DNA from: Neorhizobium populisoli
Lineage (GTDB): Bacteria; Pseudomonadota; Alphaproteobacteria; Rhizobiales; Rhizobiaceae
Direction: 5' to 3'
Assembly: GCF_019430945.1 (NCBI RefSeq)
Contig: NZ_JAHYCB010000011.1
Span: forward strand, 62,001-126,000
Length of the DNA: 64,000 nt
Each line of letters begins with the position of its first letter. Position 1 is the stretch's first letter. A program made the translations under genes and the position numbers. A model generated the notes under the pieces. It made no database searches and was not told the DNA's origin. It worked only from the letters and a program-made list of their open reading frames with translations. Positions 54,172 through 63,700 of the stretch are shown here, piece by piece.

Positions 54172-55626
54172 CTATACTCGTGCAGCCAAAGCGGGACGAC
54201 GGGATCCCATCTTGAGCAAAAAGTAGATCGCCCCGCCGATCGCCACTCCGAAGAACCAGCCGTAGGTGCCCCACCACGATGGCAGGATCGACGTGAAGGT
54301 CGGCAGGATAGAGGAGAACAACGCACCTATCGCCAAGGCGATGAAGGCTGCAGCGTGCCAACCGTTCTGATAGCGGAACTCTCCGGCCTCACGGTAGAGC
54401 GCGCCCACATCCATTTGGCTGCGGCGGATCAGATAATAATCCACCATCATGATCCCGAAAATTGGCCCCATTGTTGAGCCGATGAAGTTCACGAAATGGG
54501 CAGCTCCCGTTTCCCACGGCGCGAACGGATACAGGAGCAGCGCAGTTAGCGCGGCGATATATCCGCCCCGCTTGAAGCTGATATGCCGTGGGAAGACATT
54601 CGCAAAATCGAAAGCCGGAGACACGAAATTGGCGACGACGTTGATACCAAGCGTTGCTACCGCGAATGTCAGAGCGGCGAGAAGGGCCAGCAACCAGCTG
54701 TCGAACTTTGCGGATATCTGCTCGGGGTGCAGGAGAACCTCGCCGTAAACGGCAAAGGCTGCCGTTGTCGTGACGCCGGCAACGAGGCAAAAGGCGAGCA
54801 GATTGATCGGCAGGCCCCAGAGATTACCTTTGCGAAGCGCCTTCTCACTCGTCGCATAGCGTGAGAAATCACAGAAATTGAGATAAAGCGCTGCGAAATA
54901 GGTGATCCAGGTGGCAGCGACCGCCGCCAGCGCCGTAAACGAGCCAGGCTCGCCCGGAACGCCGGCGTCCTTGGTCCTCTCGATCAGTATTTCGCGTGGT
55001 ATTTCCGATCCGAAAGAAAACGTGCCCGACTTCACCACCAGGTAGACTGCAAGGATCAGCATCATGACCCACACGGCTGGACCGGCCCAGTCCTGGAATT
55101 TACGGACCGTCTCCATCCCGCGCTGGATGATCAACAACTGCAACGACCACACAATCACGAAGCAGATCAGTTCCAGCGTCGAGTGACCGAGCATGTGGCT
55201 GTTCTGATGGAAGGCAAGCAGTCCGTCGTTGCGGATCAATAGCGCAACAATTGCACCAGAGGCCGCAGCGGTTTGCGCTCCATACCAGAAGCAGGCGACG
55301 ATCGCGCGCACAAGCGCTGGCACGTTGGCGCCGAATGTGCCGAATGACGCGCGGGCAAGGACGGGAAACGGCACGCCGGTGCGGACCCCCGCGTTGCCGA
55401 CCATGCTCATGAGGACGAAGATCACCAGCGACCCGATACCGATCGCGATGACGAAGTTGATGAAGCTGCCGCAAAGAAGAAACAGGCTGGCGGCGAGATA
55501 GTACCCCCACAAGCTATGAACGTCGGACGTCCAGACGTTGAAGATACTGAAGGCGCCCCACTTGCGTTCCTCTGCAGGTGCAAGATCCTCGTTGTACAAT
55601 GATGGTGACGTATTGCTGACTCTCAC
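54172..55626 (-). CDS. NCS1-family nucleobase/hydantoin/allantoin permease
   Basis: The 484-aa protein has about twelve membrane helices and the NCS1 start NEDLAPAEERKWGAFSIFNV with WTSDVHSLWGYYLAAS, VLARASFGTFGANVPALVR and FWYGAQTAAASGAIVA. Such symporters import purines, pyrimidines, allantoin or hydantoins with a cation. No catabolic genes are adjacent, so substrate is open. Bases 55627-55861 contain no supported gene. Confidence 0.88.
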   Translation of the reverse strand: MRVSNTSPSLYNEDLAPAEERKWGAFSIFNVWTSDVHSLWGYYLAASLFLLCGSFINFVIAIGIGSLVIFVLMSMVGNAGVRTGVPFPVLARASFGTFGANVPALVRAIVACFWYGAQTAAASGAIVALLIRNDGLLAFHQNSHMLGHSTLELICFVIVWSLQLLIIQRGMETVRKFQDWAGPAVWVMMLILAVYLVVKSGTFSFGSEIPREILIERTKDAGVPGEPGSFTALAAVAATWITYFAALYLNFCDFSRYATSEKALRKGNLWGLPINLLAFCLVAGVTTTAAFAVYGEVLLHPEQISAKFDSWLLALLAALTFAVATLGINVVANFVSPAFDFANVFPRHISFKRGGYIAALTALLLYPFAPWETGAAHFVNFIGSTMGPIFGIMMVDYYLIRRSQMDVGALYREAGEFRYQNGWHAAAFIALAIGALFSSILPTFTSILPSWWGTYGWFFGVAIGGAIYFLLKMGSRRPALAARV

Positions 55627-55861
55627 GACTTCCCTCCCGTGCGCTCCTCCAAGCAGGACATAATTGCTCGATTATTGTGCAACTGACAATTTTTATTCTC
55701 GCAAATTGCCGTCTCTGGGGCTGTATGCACAGATATATGGCGTTCAACCAGATGATGGTGCACACCTCTCGGGCGGCCAAAAATGCAGCATAACGATAAG
55801 CCACCCGACCTGGCGTGGTAGATCTGGTCCGCGGACAAGCGACGCTTATCTTCATTTCTAA

Positions 55862-57196
55862 TCACGAAGCGCGGGCTACAGATAGCCGGGTCAAGCAGAT
55901 AACAGCGCCAAAGACAGCGAAGCCAGCGCCGGTGCCGATAGACAACTGAGCTGCGTCCACGCCGCGCGCCAAGAAGATCAAGGCAACGATGGCAGAGCCC
56001 AGCGACCATCCGATTGTCCTTGCGACGGCCACCGTGGCACTGGCTGCGCTATTGCGTGCCGGGGGACCAGCCGTCATCAACACAGTGTTGTTCGGCGCCC
56101 GGAAGAACCCGAACCCGATACCACAAATCGCCATTCGCCAAGCGATCTCGTAGTTGCCTACCGATGGTGGCATCGTAGCGAGAAGAAAGAGACCGGCTGC
56201 CAAGATCGTCAACCCGAGACTTCCGAGTATCGACGCGGGGTAGCGCCTGGATAGTCGTCCCGCGACGGGCGCGGCGAAGGCAACGAGTACAGGCCAAGGC
56301 GTAATCAGCAGCCCAGTTTAGACTGTCGATCGGTCCAGCACCGTTTGAAACAGAAAAGGAAGGGAAACGAACGGCATGATGTGCGCCGTATAGGAGCAGA
56401 TCGATGTCGCGGCAGAAAGTGCAAAAACCGGATACCCGACAGGTCAAGCGGCAGCATCGGCGCCACTCGACGGCGCTGTTGCAGGACGAGAACGGATAGA
56501 CAAATCAAGCCGGCAAAGATCTGGACGAGGCTTGCCGTTATGCGGTCGCTGCTCATATTCCCGACACCAATCACGGCCATGCCGAGTCCTGCATCGTTCA
56601 ACAGCGCACCTGTGTAGTCGAACTTCTTAGCTACGCCGGGAGTGGCTAGTGACATCGCCAGAAACAGCGGGACGGTGATGAGGCAGATCGGCAGTTGACG
56701 AGAAAAGCCAGTGCCGCGATGCGACCGACAAGATCCAAGCTGCAATCGTGGGCCCGAGGGCCGCCGATGCGGCAAAGACAAGCGCCAGCGCTGCGAAGCC
56801 GTCACCAACGAGGTGACGCGGATAGATGGATCGGATGATCGCCGGGGAGAGGGCAGCCACGCCTGCTCCTCCAATACCTTGAATGAGGCGCGCAGCGATC
56901 AAAACCTCCAGGTTTGCCGATAGAGCGCAGGCTAGAGAAGCGAGCGTGAAGACAACGAGACCGGAGGAATAGATGCGCGTCAGGCCAAAGATTTCATCGA
57001 GCGACGCCGCCGGTAGCAGACAAACCGCCGCCGCTAGCTGGTAGATGTTGACGATCCAAATCGTGGCTGCCTCTGACGTATCGAGGCTGTGGGCGATCGA
57101 CGGCAGCGCAATGTTTGCGATCGCGGCATCGAGGTTGGTAAGGGTCGTTGCCAACAGAATGCACGCGATCACCCAGTGCCGCTGAGGCGTCATCAA
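55862..57196 (-). pseudogene. DHA2-family MFS efflux transporter, multiply frameshifted
   Basis: The ATG at 57196 starts MMTPQRHWVIACILLATTLT and the first helices (TLTNLDAAIANIALPSIAHS, RLIQGIGGAGVAALSPAII) match EmrB/QacA-type transporters. Frame changes near 56715 and 56440 lead to LICLSVLVLQQRRRVAPMLP and FVSLPFLFQTVLDRSTV, where an in-frame stop at about 56320 follows. The remaining half (LLITPWPVLVAFAAPVAGRL, GFGFFRAPNNTVLMTAGP, then SAASATVAVARTIGWSLGSA) runs to 55862. Ancestral length about 440 aa. Confidence 0.8.
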
Positions 57197-57409
57197 CCCA
57201 TCGCTAGTTCAATGGCGAACTCGTTCGCGCACACATCCGTTGATCTATACAGCAACTGGTGGCTCGTCTGGTTGGCCGGTAGCGCGGAACACTGCTTACG
57301 ACCTAGCTAGCGGTGAGATTGTGAGCTTGGTCCTCTAGAGAAGCAATTACCGTGGGTCGCTGACGGGCGACTGGTGTTTCCCGCAGATGGTCCTATTTGA
57401 AGGGAAGTT

Positions 57410-57425
57410 CTCTCACGCGTGAGAG
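57410..57425. promoter_or_regulatory. Perfect 16-bp palindrome upstream of hypothetical gene
   Basis: CTCTCACGCGTGAGAG is a perfect palindrome ending 24 bp before the ATG at 57450. Its position between start codon and probable promoter suits a repressor operator; no known binding site is recognised. Confidence 0.45.
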
Positions 57426-57449
57426 CCCACGATTTCAGGGAGTTCAATT

Positions 57450-57866
57450 ATGAAGTTCGGGCAATTCTGCGGTCTGATCGCTGATGAAATGGACCTTCAG
57501 CATAGTGACTTCCTGTTAGGCGCGGAGATCCTTTTTGCCCTAGACCCGGCCGGGGCAGCTGGAGAGAACATTCTATCGCTGCCGGACCGTCCGGTATCAG
57601 CCAAAGACGCGGCGCTGCTGATTTGCCTCGTCGTTGCCATGGATCAAGGGCATGTCGACCCTTCGCAGTCTGCTGAGGCCGCGGACGATGTCTCTGCCAA
57701 GGGGCAAAACCTTTCAACACTGGTTGACGCCATTGAGAAAGGTGAGCGGGCGGTCCTGGACATCTCCGGCCGTTTCGACGCCCAAGTCATTATCCCCCGA
57801 AAGCTGACGGCGAAGATTTCACCGCTGGTCCAGGGAGGGGTGGTTGCGCACCTCAGATCGGTTTAA
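57450..57866 (+). CDS. Hypothetical protein downstream of palindrome
   Basis: The 138-aa acidic protein starts MKFGQFCGLIADEMDLQHSD; AGGGAG lies about 9 nt upstream. It is rich in Ala/Asp/Val with a helical middle (AALLICLVVAMDQGHVDPSQ) but no family motif is recognised. It lies 10 bp before the DUF309 gene, so the two are probably one operon controlled at the palindrome. Confidence 0.55.
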   Translation: MKFGQFCGLIADEMDLQHSDFLLGAEILFALDPAGAAGENILSLPDRPVSAKDAALLICLVVAMDQGHVDPSQSAEAADDVSAKGQNLSTLVDAIEKGERAVLDISGRFDAQVIIPRKLTAKISPLVQGGVVAHLRSV

Positions 57867-57876
57867 CGGTTAAAAG

Positions 57877-58446
57877 ATGGGCCGTCCACGTCTGGTTCCC
57901 GACAGAGCTTTTCCAGCCTACGCGTATCTGCCGGGCCGGCATCCGCATCCTGTTCGCGATCCAGCAGGACATAGTTATCAAATACAGCCTGTCCATGTGG
58001 TCGCCAGGGTTGGATCGGAGGAGTTCTCCTGGGGCGCAGACCTGTTCAACCACGGCTACTACTGGGAAGCCCATGAGGCTTGGGAAGGGCTGTGGCAGGT
58101 AGCCGACAAGAGCAGCGAAATCCGCTCTCTATTGAAGGGCCTGATCCTGCTCTCAGCCGCAGGCGTAAAAATCAGAGAGGGCAAGCGTCCTGCAGCCGGG
58201 CGCCACGCAGGACGCGCGGCGGTGTTGTTTCGATGCCTGGGGAAGGTTCAGCAAGATGATTTTGAACGAGGGCTCGGCCTTCGGCTGAAAATGCTTGCTG
58301 ACTACGCGGCGGTAACCGCAGCCGCTCCACGGATATTGCTGGGAACCCACGGGGGTCAGCCTGAGCCGGTCTTTGAGTTCATCCTCGGACGCGAATTTAC
58401 GCCCACGAAACCACTTGGCGCGGGCAGAAGTGCTCAAGGCATCTGA
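57877..58446 (+). CDS. DUF309-family protein
   Basis: The 189-aa protein has the DUF309 signature LFNHGYYWEAHEAWEGLWQV with the conserved His and Glu residues, and LLKGLILLSAAGVKI in the following helix. The family is a small helical bundle whose His/Glu pattern suggests metal binding; function unknown. The N-terminal 40 residues (RPRLVPDRAFPAYAYLPGRH) also match the usual start. Operon with the preceding gene. Confidence 0.8.
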   Translation: MGRPRLVPDRAFPAYAYLPGRHPHPVRDPAGHSYQIQPVHVVARVGSEEFSWGADLFNHGYYWEAHEAWEGLWQVADKSSEIRSLLKGLILLSAAGVKIREGKRPAAGRHAGRAAVLFRCLGKVQQDDFERGLGLRLKMLADYAAVTAAAPRILLGTHGGQPEPVFEFILGREFTPTKPLGAGRSAQGI

Positions 58447-58453
58447 TCGGCAA

Positions 58454-58708
58454 CTAGCCGGCAGGTTTCGGGCGTGTCCGGGGCTTCGCCTTCTTTGGCG
58501 CGCTTATTCCAAGTTCTCGGTTCAGCTTTTTCAGCGCGACTTTGCGCGTTCGCCGGATGCCTTCGGCCTTTTCACGGGCTCGTTTCTCGGAAGGCTTTTC
58601 ATAATGCTCCCGAAGGCGCATCTCTCGAAACACGCCTTCCTGCTGCAACTTCTTTTTCAGAAAGCGCAAAGCCTGATCAACATTGTTATCCCGCACCAGA
58701 ACTTGCAA
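58454..58708 (-). CDS. rpsU: 30S ribosomal protein bS21
   Basis: The 84-aa protein reads MQVLVRDNNVDQALRFLKKK and LQQEGVFREMRLREHYEKPS, the bS21 core, with a Lys/Arg-rich C-terminus. Alphaproteobacteria often carry more than one rpsU; a copy in a decayed accessory region suggests a paralogue or alternative version, possibly cold or stress linked. The RNA-polymerase-like context of normal rpsU (rpsU-dnaG-rpoD) is absent. Confidence 0.9.
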   Translation of the reverse strand: MQVLVRDNNVDQALRFLKKKLQQEGVFREMRLREHYEKPSEKRAREKAEGIRRTRKVALKKLNRELGISAPKKAKPRTRPKPAG

Positions 58709-58850
58709 GCCGTGCTCCTATCTATCCGCCGCTGGCCATCCATACGCGGACGGCTGGCCGCTTGCAATATCAACCCAGGAGCCGGAAACTCTATTGACCA
58801 GATGCAGCTAAGAAACATTGGCAGCGCCCGATTTCGAGACATTCTCGGTT

Positions 58851-59111
58851 TCAATGAACCACAGCTAAAGCAGCAATACCTGCTTCACCGGCTGCCCGTA
58901 TCATGGCCTCTCTTAGCCGACCGGGTTCGGTCAGCCCGACGATGACGTCGAGACAAATCTTGATGGCGTCGTAAAATTGCTCGCCATCGTCCACAGGCCA
59001 ATAGCGCAACAAGACTTCAGCTGCACGCGCAGTGCGAAAGACTGCCCGGTTGTTCTTTTCAGCGAAGAATAAAATTATCGGCTCAAACCGCCGGGAGGAA
59101 TCCCACTTCAT
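58851..59111 (-). CDS. DUF982 family protein
   Basis: The 86-aa product from the ATG at 59111 (an upstream in-frame ATG at 59138 is possible) has the DUF982 pattern: RTARAAEVLLRYWPVDDGEQ then FYDAIKICLDVIVGL and LREAMIRAAGEAG. The family is nearly limited to rhizobia and of unknown function. Small soluble protein. It stands alone. Confidence 0.75.
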   Translation of the reverse strand: MKWDSSRRFEPIILFFAEKNNRAVFRTARAAEVLLRYWPVDDGEQFYDAIKICLDVIVGLTEPGRLREAMIRAAGEAGIAALAVVH

Positions 59112-59399
59112 GGCGCCTGGCCCCACAGGACAATTCAAGATGGTAATCGGTGATTTCTACCACATCCGTTGGATAAAAAGAGATCATCAAACCCTGCGTT
59201 GGGGCGCAGGCTGTGAAGCGAGTTTTCGAACCTCAGGACCGAGAAGCCTGTTTGCGGGTTTTCTGGCGGCGCGATGGTCGCAAAAGGCAGGACCCGGCGA
59301 GCGTCTAGGACTAAGGGTTCAATCATTCCGAACCGTTCCGGTTCGTCTGATCTACAACGTGGAGTAACTTTCGCACAGCCTGCGACGTACAACGATAAA

Positions 59400-59571
59400 G
59401 AATGAAACCATGGTGTGAAGTCGGTGTTGACAGCGAGATCGACAGCAATGCTACGACGACTGTGATAGCCCAGGTGGATGTGCGGTCAATCCGATCTCGC
59501 CAGCTGGTCATCCTGCCCGTGCCACCCCGGTAGTAGTGGATGACTGCATTGACCTTCTCAGATGAAGTCAC
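59400..59571 (-). pseudogene. DUF2270 membrane protein, N-terminal fragment
   Basis: The ATG at 59571 starts MTSSEKVNAVIHYYRGGTGR and continues WRDRIDRTSTWAITVVVALL and SISLSTPTSHHGFIL, the opening of DUF2270 proteins including the first membrane helix. After that the sequence no longer matches; the bulk of the protein (about 200 aa in the family) is missing. A frame continues to 59323 but is not recognisable. Confidence 0.6.
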
Positions 59572-59691
59572 CGGCAGAGGCGGGCCAGTCCGGTGTTCGA
59601 TATCAGTTTAAGTTCCCGGTTACGCTTCGATCAACGTTTCCATGGTCCAAATCCTCCAAAGCCGCATGTTTTAAAAGCCCAGTTTTTCGGC

Positions 59692-61452
59692 CTATATCGG
59701 CCAGACAAGCAGTAGCATCGGAACGCTCACGATGAGAACGATGAAGGACAGGGGCAGTCCCAAACGGGCGTAGTCGCCGAACCGGTATCCACCAGGACCC
59801 ATCACCAGGGTATTGCACTGATGCCCGATAGGCGTCAGAAAATCACAGCCGGCGCCGATGGCGACCGCCATCAGAAATGCGTCCGGCTGAAACCCCAGCT
59901 TTGACGCGAAGGTGGCAGCGATCGGGGCCATAACCAGAACGGTAGCCGCGTTGTTGAGAAACGGTGTGACCGCCATGGCCGCGACCATGATAAGCGCAAG
60001 AGCACCATAGGACGGTAACATCTCGGCCGTCCGCGACAGCAAGTTGGCGATGACATCCGTCGTTCCGGTGGTTTTCAGCGAGTCACTGATCGGAATGAGT
60101 GCTGCAAGCATGATCAGGATTGGTGCGTCGAGATGGCGATACACCTCACGCAGGGGCAAGGACCCGCTCACAACCATAAAGAACGCGGCCGCGAAAAAAC
60201 CGGCCGCAACGGGTACTCCACCGAACGCCGTTGCGGCCATCGCAGCGGCAAGGATGAGGACAGGGAGGATGGCGTTTCGGGCACTGCCCAGTTTTAGATC
60301 TCGTTCGACGAGCGGCAGGCATCCCCATTCGCGCAAAAGATCAGGTAGGGCTTGCAGATCTCCCTGCAGCACGACGACATCGCCGTTGCGGATCTTGATC
60401 TCTCCTAACCGTTCCGTGAAACGTTTGTCACGACGGCTGACCGCGAGAAGATTGAGGCCGGTATTGTCGAAGAGCGAAACGTCTTTCGCGCTGAGGCCGA
60501 TAAGACGTGAATGCTCGCCGACAATCGCTTCGACAGAGGTGATGTCCTTGGCCTCATCCGGCGCGACCACGCGATCGGACAGCTGAAGCTTGGCCTCACT
60601 GACGATTTTGTCGAGCGCGCTTTGCTCACCCTCGATGATCAGAAGGTCGCCGTCTTTCAGAATGGTATCAGGAAGCGGGGTTCGCTTTTGACCCCCTTCG
60701 CCGATGATTGCCGTGACCATCGCGTCGCCACCACCCGGTTTCTGTAGCCAACTCACCGACTGGCCGATGGCCGAGGACGTTATCCGGGCCTCGGTCGTAT
60801 AATTCTTGATCTTAACGGCCTCATCCATTGAGGCCTCCTGCCGCGCTCGTTCTGGAAGCAGTTTGTAGCAGAGGCCCAGAAAGAGAACGCCTGTGACCGT
60901 AAGCGCCAGCCCGACCGGAGTGTAGTCGAACATGGTGAACGGCTGCCCGGTGATCTCTTCACGAACCCGCGACACGATGATGTTCGGCGATGTTCCGATC
61001 TGCGTCATCAGTCCGCCGAGGAGAGACGCAAACGACATCGGCATCAAAAACATGGACGGCGACACGCTCGACTTCCGGGCCATCTGCATGGCGACCGGAA
61101 TCATGATTGCGAGGGCGCCAATATTTTTGATGAACGCGGATAGCACGGCGACGATAAGCACCAGAATGATCAGCTGCGTCCGCGGGCCGCGCCGCTCCGG
61201 CGACAGCCGCCGCAACGCGACGTCCATAAGGCCTGATCTTGAAATGGCGGCGCTGACGATGAGCGCGCTACCGACAATAATGACGATATCATCTGAAAAC
61301 CCCGAAAAAGCGTCATGTGCCGGTACAATACCCAAGGCGATTGCCGCCAGTAGGGATCCGACAGCGACCACATCGTACCGATATCGCCCCCATACGAAAG
61401 CGCCCATCATCAAAGCGATGATGAGAAGAGAAAGCCATTGATCTGTGCGCAT
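59692..61452 (-). CDS. SLC13/DASS-family transporter with RCK_C domains
   Basis: The 586-aa protein has two membrane halves with the conserved SxxNN-type blocks (FLNNAATVLVMAPIAATFAS and IGTSPNIIVSRVREEITG) and, between them (about 205-375), two RCK_C/TrkA-C-like domains (VTAIIGEGGQKRTPLPDTIL, LLAVSRRDKRF). This layout is typical of divalent-anion or sulfate/citrate-type carriers regulated by ligand binding to RCK_C. Substrate is not evident. Confidence 0.88.
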   Translation of the reverse strand: MRTDQWLSLLIIALMMGAFVWGRYRYDVVAVGSLLAAIALGIVPAHDAFSGFSDDIVIIVGSALIVSAAISRSGLMDVALRRLSPERRGPRTQLIILVLIVAVLSAFIKNIGALAIMIPVAMQMARKSSVSPSMFLMPMSFASLLGGLMTQIGTSPNIIVSRVREEITGQPFTMFDYTPVGLALTVTGVLFLGLCYKLLPERARQEASMDEAVKIKNYTTEARITSSAIGQSVSWLQKPGGGDAMVTAIIGEGGQKRTPLPDTILKDGDLLIIEGEQSALDKIVSEAKLQLSDRVVAPDEAKDITSVEAIVGEHSRLIGLSAKDVSLFDNTGLNLLAVSRRDKRFTERLGEIKIRNGDVVVLQGDLQALPDLLREWGCLPLVERDLKLGSARNAILPVLILAAAMAATAFGGVPVAAGFFAAAFFMVVSGSLPLREVYRHLDAPILIMLAALIPISDSLKTTGTTDVIANLLSRTAEMLPSYGALALIMVAAMAVTPFLNNAATVLVMAPIAATFASKLGFQPDAFLMAVAIGAGCDFLTPIGHQCNTLVMGPGGYRFGDYARLGLPLSFIVLIVSVPMLLLVWPI

Positions 61453-61794
61453 GTTTGCATCCTGATGGGTGCTACCAAACGCGCGAGACGCGAATTAGAT
61501 GCCGCGGGTCGGCACGATTTCCGCCGCCGGGATAACTAACGTCTTCGGTTACGTTGGCTGACCGCCTATTCGACTCGCTTACGCTACACAAGGCGATTTC
61601 GAGCGAGACGGTTATCAGATTGAACGCATCTGTAGGTCCAATAAACCCACCGGAGATCGGCGCGGCCTGTGCAATATCTCTGACACCGCGACAGGGATCA
61701 GGTTTGCGGGTCTTAGACTCAGAAAGAAGGGTGCGAAATCGGACGGGAGTCTAAGAGCGCGCTAACTGCTTGCGGCACGCGAAGCAAATTGCCT
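61453..61794. other. Gene-free stretch
   Basis: No gene is supported. Should contain the promoter of the SLC13 gene on the minus strand; no boxes identified with confidence. Confidence 0.3.
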
Positions 61795-62001
61795 ATGATG
61801 CTAATGGGCGGAGCAGCAGGGGCCTGGGTGGCATTCTCGTCTTATGATACATTACAGCCAGCAGATCTCCGCTTCCTCCGAGCGGTGTTGGACGAGGTCT
61901 GCGGTGAGAGATCAATTTCGCTCGATCTTCCAGACGCGGCGACGATCGCGCGCGACCTCGTGAACAGGTATCTGTTCAGAGTGAAGCACCAGTTCAACTG
62001 A
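61795..62001 (+). CDS. Small hypothetical protein
   Basis: A 68-aa frame from the ATG at 61795 (a TTG at 61789 is alternative). The Gly/Ala-rich start leads to RAVLDEVCGERSISLDLPDA and ATIARDLVNRYLFRVKHQFN, a helical pair that looks like a real rhizobial small protein. No family recognised. Confidence 0.45.
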   Translation: MMLMGGAAGAWVAFSSYDTLQPADLRFLRAVLDEVCGERSISLDLPDAATIARDLVNRYLFRVKHQFN

Positions 62002-62342
62002 AGAGGATGCTCGAACCGCTAACAGCTGAGGTGTGCTTCGGCTGATCGCCTGCGTGTCCGCATGGCGCCGGTCCAATCATTCGGCCGTAGCTCCAGCTAT
62101 TGCCAGCCGCTATGCGCGCGACGGTCCCCTCCCTGCTTCACGATCAGGACTACTGCCGCAAGGCAAGACGCTGTCTTGTTGTCCCTCGGACCTCGACGAC
62201 TGCCAGAATGCGTGAACAGTTCAAATACGCATGGGTCATCTAATCTCTGGGCTGGAACAAATGGCGCAGAATTGTCTTGAATGGGTTGTAGCCGCGGCGG
62301 CGTTCGCCGCACGACATCTTTTCTCAACCGGAGATTCACCAC
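62002..62342. other. Gene-free stretch
   Basis: No gene supported; frames are short and lack start signals. The end contains the ribosome site region of the following DUF892 gene. Confidence 0.3.
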
Positions 62343-62843
62343 ATGGCGACCAAGACATTGGAAGACCTTTTCATCGACGGCGTGAAGGACATTTACTACG
62401 CCGAGCGCAAGATCGTTGCGGCGCTGAAGAAGATGATCCGCGGCACGCAGTCGCAAGAATTGAAGGCAGCCTTCGAAACTCATCTTCAGGAGACAGAGGG
62501 CCAGGTCGAGCGCCTCGTGCAGGTCTTCGAGATCCTCGGCAAACCTGCTCGTGGCAAAACCTGCCCGGCCATCGACGGTATTGTCGAGGAAGGACAGGAG
62601 ATCCTGGAGGAATTTAAGAACTCTCCGGCGCTTGATGCCGGTCTGCTGGCCGCCGCTCAGGCTGTCGAGCACTATGAGATCGCTCGGTACGGCACGCTTC
62701 GTAACTGGGCGCGCGAGCTTGGTAAGGAAGACGTTGCCCAGCTCCTCGAACAAACTCTGGCCGAGGAAGAGAAGACCGACGAACTGTTGACACAGCTGGC
62801 CGACGCCAAGGTCAACAGGAAGGGCAAGTCGAAGGCAGCTTGA
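62343..62843 (+). CDS. DUF892 (YciE-type) ferritin-like protein
   Basis: The 166-aa protein begins MATKTLEDLFIDGVKDIYYA and shows the four-helix pattern with metal-type residues: ETEGQVERLVQVFEILG (E-x-x-x-x-E), AVEHYEIARYGTLRNWA (ExxHYE-x-A) and AEEEKTDELLTQLA. DUF892 proteins are ferritin-like stress proteins. GGAG lies about 11 nt upstream of the ATG. Stand-alone gene. Confidence 0.9.
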   Translation: MATKTLEDLFIDGVKDIYYAERKIVAALKKMIRGTQSQELKAAFETHLQETEGQVERLVQVFEILGKPARGKTCPAIDGIVEEGQEILEEFKNSPALDAGLLAAAQAVEHYEIARYGTLRNWARELGKEDVAQLLEQTLAEEEKTDELLTQLADAKVNRKGKSKAA

Positions 62844-62993
62844 TAACGGCTGGAGCGGTACCGCTTGAATGCCGCTCCAGCTCCTTCTTGGGATGCCTTG
62901 GATGGGCGGGCGAAATGTCTCGAACCGACGGATTGTGTCATCGATTTCGCTCAGTCGCTTCGTCCTCGCGCCGTTCTGCAATAGGATGTGACC

Positions 62994-63653
62994 ATGCGTT
63001 TCGCTCGAGATAACGGACTGACGATCGTTCTTGTCGTTTTATCGCTGCTGACAGTCGCGGGCATGCTTTTGACTGGCTGGAGCGTTTACAACGAAGAGCT
63101 CGCCGAGCATGGAGCCGAGCATCTTGCGCTTTCAAGCTACGCTCTCTCTGGCCATTTTCTATCCGCCATCTTCGAGAACTGGGAGAGCGAGTTTCTCCAG
63201 ATGTCGGCTTACGTGATGCTGACGGCTATACTCTTCCAGCGCGGCTCGGCGGAATCGAAGGATCCTGACAAACCTGCCTCACAAGACGGAGACCCGAAAC
63301 TGAAGCAAGGTGATGCAAAGGCCCCAGGGCCGGTCCGGACTGGTGGCATCTCACGCGCCGTTTACTCGTACTCGCTAGGGATCGCGCTAGCGCTCCTATT
63401 CATCCTGAGCTTCCTGCTGCATCTTCGGTACAGCGCTGAGGACGCCAACGCCGAGGCACTCATGCATGGCGAGCCGGCTTTACCGATCCTACAGCATCTT
63501 GGAAGTGCGCAATTTTGGTTCGAGTCGTTTCAGAACTGGCAGTCCGAGTTTCTGTCGACGGCGGTCCTGGTCGTCCTGTCGATCTTTTTGCGCTTCAGAG
63601 GATCACCGGAGTCCAAACCTGTGGCCGCGCCGCATTCGGAGACGGGCAGCTGA
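62994..63653 (+). CDS. DUF6766-like membrane protein with internal repeat
   Basis: From the ATG at 62994 (GTG 62988 possible) the product is 219 aa. It has an N-terminal helix (NGLTIVLVVLSLLTVAGMLL) and two similar halves: SGHFLSAIFENWESEFLQM and SAQFWFESFQNWQSEFLST, each before a hydrophobic helix. The linker (residues 80-120) is polar and Lys/Asp-rich, probably cytoplasmic. Family function unknown. It lies about 150 bp after the DUF892 gene and may share stress regulation. Confidence 0.75.
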   Translation: MRFARDNGLTIVLVVLSLLTVAGMLLTGWSVYNEELAEHGAEHLALSSYALSGHFLSAIFENWESEFLQMSAYVMLTAILFQRGSAESKDPDKPASQDGDPKLKQGDAKAPGPVRTGGISRAVYSYSLGIALALLFILSFLLHLRYSAEDANAEALMHGEPALPILQHLGSAQFWFESFQNWQSEFLSTAVLVVLSIFLRFRGSPESKPVAAPHSETGS

Positions 63654-63700
63654 AGCGAGAGGCAATAGGTCTGACTAGCAGACGGGTGTTGGCGTTCAGA

